DNA of 64,000 bases. It comes from Numida meleagris. Lineage: Eukaryota > Chordata > Aves > Galliformes > Numididae. How positions within the stretch are numbered: position 1 is the first letter of the stretch; each line of letters begins with the position of its first letter. Under the pieces are notes generated by a model. The model was given only the letters and a program-made list of their open reading frames with translations, was not told the origin of the DNA and did no database searches. Below are positions 57,482-64,000 of the stretch, in pieces. The position numbers and the translations under genes are program-made. The stretch is taken from assembly GCF_002078875.1 (NCBI RefSeq), contig NC_034411.1, positions 4,119,297 through 4,183,296 of the forward strand, written 5' to 3'.

Positions 57482-57776
57482 CTTTATTCCTCCTTGTCCA
57501 GGTAGCATGGGAGAGGCTGGACATCTCTCTCTCTGCTGTAAGAGACAGTTGGTGGCTGCTGCATAGATTCCTTGCTCTTTATATAGGCGAGTGAATGTCC
57601 CAGTCTTTTGAGGCACTCGAGGAGAGAAGCAGATAGGTGAGTTGTTGGGGTTGTGATCTTGGACCACCTTCTTCAATACAAGTGTGTTGCTGGAAGAAGA
57701 GGGAAGGCTGCTCAAACTTCTGGAAAATGTAGGATTTTGATAACGTCTTGTGAAATGCATCTTTCCTTCTGGGAAC
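57482..57776 (-). other. Candidate exon of an unidentified gene
   Basis: A 191-codon minus-strand frame (57329-57904) contains a 295-bp block bounded by a strong acceptor (long pyrimidine tract, ...CATAAG at 57777) and a donor (AAAGGTATAT at 57482-57477). It reads as a basic, serine-rich stretch (SRSLSSLPSSSSNTLVLKKV, then TGTFTRLYKEQGIYAA). I do not recognise it. It could belong with the relic at 60725-61308 on the same strand. Chance is not excluded. Confidence 0.3.
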
Positions 57777-60724
57777 CTTATGCAGATGTTAGGGAGAAAG
57801 GAGTAGCAAAGAAGGCAAAAAAAAAAAAAGTGAGAAGAGCTGTGTTGGTGAATGGAGAACTTAGAGATGCAGGGAAGAAAGCTGCCAGAGTCATAGAACT
57901 TCATCCCTGGGAGTTCAGCTGCAGTAGAGGGTGAGTTGGGTGCTGGGGCTGGGGTCGGAGATGCTGGGGCTGGTCAGGTCAAGCAGAATAGGAAGTGAGA
58001 GCTACTGATGGATAAAGGAAAGAGGGCTAGGAACCAGCAGTAATTGTGGCACTGTTGATGAATTGCAAGTCAAAAGTGGCAGGGGAAGGAGCATTGAGAT
58101 GAAGGAAGTGCCCATGGTGCTTATGAGAGGAAAAACAAACAGGGAGAGGTTAGGTGAAGCAATTGTTCTCTGAAAGAGGGTCACAAAGAGCAGCATGAGG
58201 GCAGGAAGGATAACCTTTCGTTACGTGACTTGGAAATTGCGCAGACTGAAAGCCAAGCCAGGAAACTTGTTGAGGAAAACATTGTCAGTCTCACAGCGTA
58301 TATGCAAAGAAAGGAAGAGGAGTGGAGTTAGCTTGGGACAGATATTTCTACAGCCCTCAGCTCTGTGTTTCCTGGGTTCCATTGGCATGTGTAATAATCT
58401 TTTCGTTTTCAATCTAATTTGTTTTGCTGTCGAGTTAAAAACAAAAGAGGAAACAATAAAGCATTTATCAGAATAGAATGTCATGTTTGGTTTCTCTTGT
58501 ATTTTATTGGTTAAAAGTATATTTAGAATCTAAGTTGTAGATTCTGAATACTGAGTTATCTAAAACTCCCTTGTCTGTCAAGAAGAAAAATCTCCTAAGT
58601 GATTTCCTTAGCCCGGTTCCCCATGTAAGAAGTAGTTCAGTTGTATGGGGGGAAAAAAGTGACTAAGAATATTTCAGAGCATAGATTGGTCAAAGTTGGG
58701 GGTAAGCTTTCTCATAAAACAATCACCACCTTTATGGCCTGTGGAATATCTGCCATTTGTCTGTCTTTTCTGCCTACATAAGCACTTTGGACTTCTTGCT
58801 AAATCTCTCACAAACATTCTTCTCCTGCTCCTGTCTCCCATTTGTCTTTCAGTTAACCATTTACCTGTTGTGTTGATATGTACCTTAGGGTGGGGGAAAA
58901 AGAAAAATGTTCGGAGTTTTACTTTATAATTAGTTTGAAATCTTCAATTATGGTACTGGAAAAAGGGTCGTGTAACTGAAAGCCGGTCTGATTTTTCCAA
59001 ATGCAGCAGTTAGCATAATAGAATCACAGAGTAAGTTGGGTTGGAAGGATCAGATCTGGTTTATTTTCTCTGGGCTCTTGTGTGTGTTTTTTTTAAACTC
59101 CTAGTAGCTTTATGAAACAAGTCAAGGCATTTTTGTCTCCTTTCTGTATATGGCACAGCTAAAAGAACAGCGAGAGTGCTGCGCTTTAGGGCTTATCCTG
59201 TTTGCAGTGTTGGCATGCTTGTACAACAGTGAACTGATTCATAGACATGGCTCACTTTGTACAGAGCAGAAAAAAACAAAGCAAACTAAGTGTTCCAAGC
59301 TTGGCAGTAACTTTCTCATTCCACGATACAGGTCAGCAGCACTGCTTCTTAACAGCACCAAAGGTGAGAAGTCTCTTGGCCAGGGGAGGGGGAAAACCCT
59401 GTTTATCACTGGATTTCTTCCTAAAGCCAGGACAACCACTGATGCAAACCTTCTACACTGTAGTTCATCTGTTTATTGCCAGTGGATCCTAACTAGTTTT
59501 GGTCATTAAAAGCTCTGGCGTAGGCAAAAATATTTTGCTATCTGCCATGTTTACACGGGGAGGACTTTGTACAGAGAACAATGAGTTTTGTTTAATGGAA
59601 TAAAAGACTTTCTTATAGTTTTCTTCGTGTGCTAGGTGAAATCAAAACATTCAGTGCTATTCTAATGTTTTTTTTTCTGGGAAAACATTTTAATTCATTG
59701 ATAAATTGTGTCCTTAGTTCTCAACTTAGTGGATTGTGTGTGCTCTGGTTATGCTAGAAGAATTGGTAACAGCAGTCCACAGCGTTCTGCAAAAATCAGT
59801 AAAGAGTGCTAAGTGCATAAAGACAGTAATGTCTGTGGTGCACAGGTATAGTGGAATGCTAGCCAGTGATGCACAATTGCTCTTGAATCAAAAATGAAAT
59901 CCACAATAGCATAGCTCAAGTCAGTTGCTTTGGTTGATTTGGCTCAATTCGGTATTGCTGAAGCTTTGCATTCTTCAACAGGCATGGTGAAAACTGGTCC
60001 TTCTAAGACCTAAGGATTTCTGCAGATTTGCACTAGCTCACCCTGAACACAGATGGTGATATGTGAATATCTCACATTTTTGTATATGTTTTCCAGGAGT
60101 GGGTAGCTAAGTAGTTGTAGCTTTTTCAGCAACGTTGTCCTAATAGACAATAGACCTCCAAATTTTTCTTGACCTTGCTGATGTGTAGCTCCAAAAGTGC
60201 ATCCATTTTGTTCATTAAGAGTTTAGTCTTCTGTACCTGAAAATGTTTTCTCACTTTTACCCTTAGATGTTTGTCATTTGTTGATAAATGCAAAGCTAAC
60301 AAACTTGTTTATTGATCATTTAAGCTGAGAGGGTACTTCTTGATTTCATGCTTTCTAATATAAAGGTAATAATTTCTGCATGATAAGAAGTAAAAATAGG
60401 TTGTAGAAGGAAGACGCGTGAACCTTTAGAAATATAAACTGTTTTTCTCTGCTTATTTATTTTTAGTGGTTTTTGGTGGTTTTTCCAAAATGAAACAAAA
60501 TCATTCCCTTCCTCCAAAAAACTAAAAGCAACCCAAAAATGTCAAGAACAAAACAAACAAAAAAAAAACAACACAGCCACCAAATCCAGAAAGGACAACA
60601 ACTACTCAAAGCAAAAAAACAAACAAACAAAAAAAAACATGGGGAGCAAGTTGGACCATGAGGCTTTATAATTGATTTAATTATTTTTTATGTATTAAAG
60701 GGTGTGGTGAAAGGGAGTACTCAC
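57777..60724. other. No gene recognised; small CR1 scrap
   Basis: Short frames only. A CR1 3'-end scrap in reverse orientation (ATAGAATCACAGAGTAAGTTGGGTTGGAAGG) lies at about 59018-59050. A-rich tracts occur near 60555 and 60615. Confidence 0.45.
59018..59050 (-). mobile_element. CR1 3'-end scrap
   Basis: Matches the reversed CR1 tail and following UTR words, AATCACAGA...GGGTTGGAAGG. Too short to place within CR1 subfamilies. Confidence 0.6.
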
Positions 60725-61308
60725 CTTTGTAAAGTCTTGTTGGGGCGAAAGAAGTTGGAAGTGGCCTCCAGCTGTCGGGTCAGGTTGACAATATTCAAGC
60801 AAGGAAGGTTGTCAGTCTTTGTTGATACAACTTCTTGGAGTGATGATGTAACTGACCTTGCGGACTAATACATAGTTGCGTAAGGACAGTAGAGCTTAGC
60901 ACTGTTTGTAGTATGCTGTGGGTGGTTGTCTTGGATTGTGTTGTAGTGCAGCTCCTTGATACTGTTGGCATGGTTCTTTACATACAGCTTGAGTTTGTAT
61001 AGTCCATGCGGAAGATGAATGTAAGGTCAACGCCACAATAAGAGAGTGCTGCTTGTTCTCCAGCTAGTTGTTGTCTTAACATTTTATGCTGTGCTGGAGT
61101 TGAGGTGCACAGCAAAATATGCTTTGGGCATTTGTATTCAGCAGTCTCAGGGTGAACAGTACAAGCTTTTAGGTAGACTTTAGAATAACAGATATGCTCA
61201 GTGATGGGTGGGTTTCGTGTTGGTTCTTCTCATGTACTAAGTGCACTTTGTACTCGACCTCATTCCAATGTTTGTGGACACCGAGGGAAAATTTTTCCAC
61301 TGATTCTT
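60725..61308 (-). pseudogene. Unidentified large exon relic with frameshifts
   Basis: On the minus strand, an acceptor (CTCAGTATCTTAG) precedes 61308 and a donor (CAAAGGTGAGTAC) follows 60725. Between them, coding-like protein appears in successive frames. First is VEKFSLGVHKHWNEVEYKVH, then HICYSKVYLKACTVHPETAE and HKMLRQQLAGEQAALSYCGV (over 70 open codons), then [20 protein letters not shown] and [20 protein letters not shown]. Changes of frame near 61215 and 60995 and a TAG near 60869 imply decay. I could not name the family. A CR1 lies just upstream in gene sense. Confidence 0.4.
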
Positions 61309-61324
61309 CTAAGATACTGAGGAA

Positions 61325-61422
61325 CATGGTTTACTGGGCATGGTGGTGATGGGTTGATGTTTGGATTGGATGATCTTAGTGGTCTTTTCCAACTTTAATG
61401 GTTCTGTGATTTCATGTAGCTT
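61325..61422 (+). mobile_element. CR1 3'-end fragment
   Basis: Plus-strand CR1 tail: GGATTGGATGATCTTAGTGGTCTTTTCCAACTTTAATGGTTCTGTGATT. It adjoins the unidentified exon relic. Confidence 0.85.
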
Positions 61423-64000
61423 CTTAGGCATTAGGTACCTCTCAAAAAAGTTTGCTTCTTTTAACTACACAGATAAATAAAGAAAAATCTTTACAAGCTA
61501 TTTCCAGATAGGAAAACAAAAAAGTTGCTTGCAATTGCAAAACGCTTATTTTCTTAACAAAAAAAAAAATCTATCAAGCAGATCAATGACACAAATGCAG
61601 CTATGAAAAGCTATTACATTACGATTGAAAGAAACCACATTTTGTTACTTTTCACTGGAATACAAACTGTTTCAAGTGTGATTTTGTGCACTTGACAATA
61701 TGGAGAAGTTGTGCTTCTGTTGTCAGACTCAGGTAATAGTGTAGGATTGGCCTATCTAGTAAATAAACAATAAACTACGAAGCATCTTCTGATGGTTGGT
61801 AGTGAATTTATCACTGCTTCACACATGTATACAGCAACCATTAGGTAATGATCCATTCTGTGTAAGAACCCTCTTTCCGTAGCATGGGTGCAAGCTCAAG
61901 TCTGAACTCTTACCTAATGGTGCTGTGAGATTGCTTTTCCTGTGTATTACAGTTGCAGAATGGTGACAGTGGAAAATGCTGGCAATTGAATAGCCCTAAA
62001 AATCTGTAGTTCTAGGACAAATATCGTGTAGCAGTTCTAAGAATGTTGGTGTCCATTTTGGCAAGCCCTTAAAAATGCGGGTGAAGGGATCACCTTCCTT
62101 CCATGGGGCTGAAATATAATGAAATGCTAATTCTGATGTGTATATATAAGTGCAAAAAAGCAAATTGTAAAAAAAAAAAAAAAAAAAAAGATTCTGTAGT
62201 AGGTACTGCTGCCTAGTAATACCAGAAAGAGAGTATCTAACCACTTACTCCTGACTCGTGAAAATGCTTCTGTAAGTTGAAGTGTTGAAGCTCGTTAAAC
62301 CAGCAGAAGGTCAGGCATGAGCTTCCATCTTTCTTGCTGGAAGAAATGCATCCAGTGCTGCAATAAGCAGAGTACCTGCTTTTAATGCTGTGTTCATGTG
62401 AAGAATTATTTTTTTCTTGTGGTTTTCAGTGACAGTTTCTGGTGACTACAGCAGGGCGTGCTGGATGGCTTCTCTTGGGCTCAGTGAGGTTGAGGATTCT
62501 CTTGCTGGCAACGAGGTATTTTTGGAAGAAAATCCTATAACCCTCTGACCTGTGAGAGCCTGAGTAGGTTCTGACGTAAAGAGGCATTCTGAGAAGGAGA
62601 GGCGGGGATGCCCTGCTTTCCTGAGAAGCCCCAGGGTGGCTTCTTGGAGTCTGCCATAGAACAAGATGGAACCCTCGCTGGGTTAGACTGAAGAGATATC
62701 TTTAGAGGTTTGTCCTCAGCTGAAAGGCCAGAATGGCTGGGAGGTGGTCCAGCGTGAACTCCAGTGAGCTGGCATAAGGATCCTGGTGCGGTGAGACGTA
62801 AGTGCTCTTTGTTAATTAAAAGAATGGGTGACACCACTGGGCTGTTTGTTATGTCATTTACACCAAGAAGAAATTAACTGAATATTGTAACCATTGGTGG
62901 CCGTTGTATGTCTTGGGAGTCCAGGAAAAAAGGCCTGAAAATTGGACTAATTCCTATAGTACCTAGTTGCCATCAATGTTGTTTTGTTGCCAGGCGTTAA
63001 ACTCCCTGGATATCTGCCTAAGCTTATAACAAAAGAGGAGTTGCAAGAATATCTCTGTGGCAAAACTGAGAAGTGTAAAATCCCAGTTGACTTGGATAGA
63101 TCTGTGTTGGTTTCTGACCTGTGGTTTGTCCATCATGTTTGCGAGCTGTTTCTGCACAACTGATAAATTGTTTGATAAGTTGGTACTGAACAGCTGGGGT
63201 TGTTCATTCTAAAGCAGTCACCCGGAGTGCAGCAGAAGCACATGGGTAATGTGCAGGAAGGAGGGGAGTTTGAGTTCCTCCTTAGCAACCATTATGGGAG
63301 AAGACTGAAGGGTTTGAGTCCACAGCATCTTGTCTGGTTATAGTTGTCAGTCTGTGTTAAGTCACTGTCTTTTTGTGTGTCCTGTGTGTATTATATTAAT
63401 TTTCTAATGGGCAGGAAGCCTTCCTGAGGGAGAGGGGGGAAGCCAGGGAGGTCATCTCTGAGTTGCTTGCTGAAATGTTGGAGGGAGGTAGAGGGGGATC
63501 CATGCACCAATGGATGGTGGTATACTGTAGTCGCCACTGGTCATTGTATATTTTAAAACAATTAATGTTGCTTTGGAGAGAGAAAAGGGGATGATCTGCT
63601 GTATGTTGATTTGTTTGGAAGTGAGACATCATACAGTACTGCAAAAATACTGTGAACTTGTACCAAAAGATCTTACATTGGTGTTGCTAAAAAAGGATAA
63701 TCAGAAACCTCACCCTTCAGCATAGGTTAACCATGCATCAAGTATCAGGCAGAGGAAGAGAGATACAGAGGAGTGAAGTCGGTTCAAATTTGGGGCAGAG
63801 GAGACCAAGCATGGATGAGATAGATTTTGAGTTTGTGGCAAGAGAGAGAGATGATTGGAGTTCCATAGCAGGAGGCGGGCGGTAGGACCCAATAGTTCAG
63901 TAACAGTGGAAGTGCTGTTTTCAGAGACAGATTTGTGGTCATGGAAAGAATTGGCAGGAGCATGCAGGAAGGACCCAGATAAGGTAGTTAAGGTGATGGA
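61423..64000. other. No gene recognised; some coding-like minus-strand frames
   Basis: The minus-strand frames at 62535-62837 (serine/proline-rich, MADSKKPPWGFSGKQGIPAS) and 63396-63644 stay open but have no recognised domain. They might be further pieces of the gene at 60725-61308, which reads in the same direction. A poly-A run lies at 62169-62190. Nothing firm can be annotated. Confidence 0.35.

Overview
The window is nuclear DNA from a bird, most likely a galliform (chicken, quail, turkey or pheasant group). The evidence is three or four CR1 LINE fragments on both strands, a family-14-like olfactory receptor remnant, a CCDC81-like gene of the type amplified in birds, and an env-less endogenous retrovirus with an avian-style pol. 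Genes are split by introns, and six runs of N interrupt the assembly (12054-12578, 23509-23636, 29982-30751, 40914-41035, 51569-51853, 53945-54044). No prokaryotic features are present.

Layout. 1-6 kb: a minus-strand tandem repeat of about 117 bp and a damaged CCDC81-like gene. 9.4-13.2 kb: CR1 copies, an olfactory receptor relic, and the second copy of a small duplicated segment, split by a CR1. 13.4-16.8 kb: a compact ZC3H11A-like gene on the minus strand. I assembled it as eight exons that stay in one open frame from an ATG to a stop (264 codons). 21.6-22.2 kb: decayed copies of ZC3H11A-like exon sequence. 22.2-24.1 kb: long pyrimidine-rich and CATATCC satellites. 24.06-24.44 kb: a CpG-rich promoter-like block with three CCAAT boxes and an X-box-like palindrome. 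24.5-26.8 kb and 28.35-29.48 kb: two oppositely oriented arrays of a short G-rich minisatellite. Between them is a minus-strand fragment of the same retrovirus carrying a membrane-protein-like ORF upstream of gag. 29.48-35.88 kb: an LTR-gag-pol-LTR provirus. 35.88-47.55 kb: a RANBP2-like unprocessed pseudogene on the minus strand, with at least nineteen exon remnants and five in-frame stops. 47.5-64 kb: mostly unassigned sequence with a second promoter-like GC-rich block, a second pyrimidine repeat paralogous to the one at 22 kb, and one or more unidentified minus-strand exon relics (57.5 and 60.7-61.3 kb).

The window reads as a mosaic of segmental duplications joined by repeats. The clearest joint is the provirus. 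Its right LTR abuts a truncated RANBP2-like exon, its left LTR abuts a minisatellite, and the flanks share no target-site duplication. This suggests that recombination between retroviral copies brought two unrelated loci together. The only gene that looks capable of coding for a complete protein is the compact ZC3H11A-like one.
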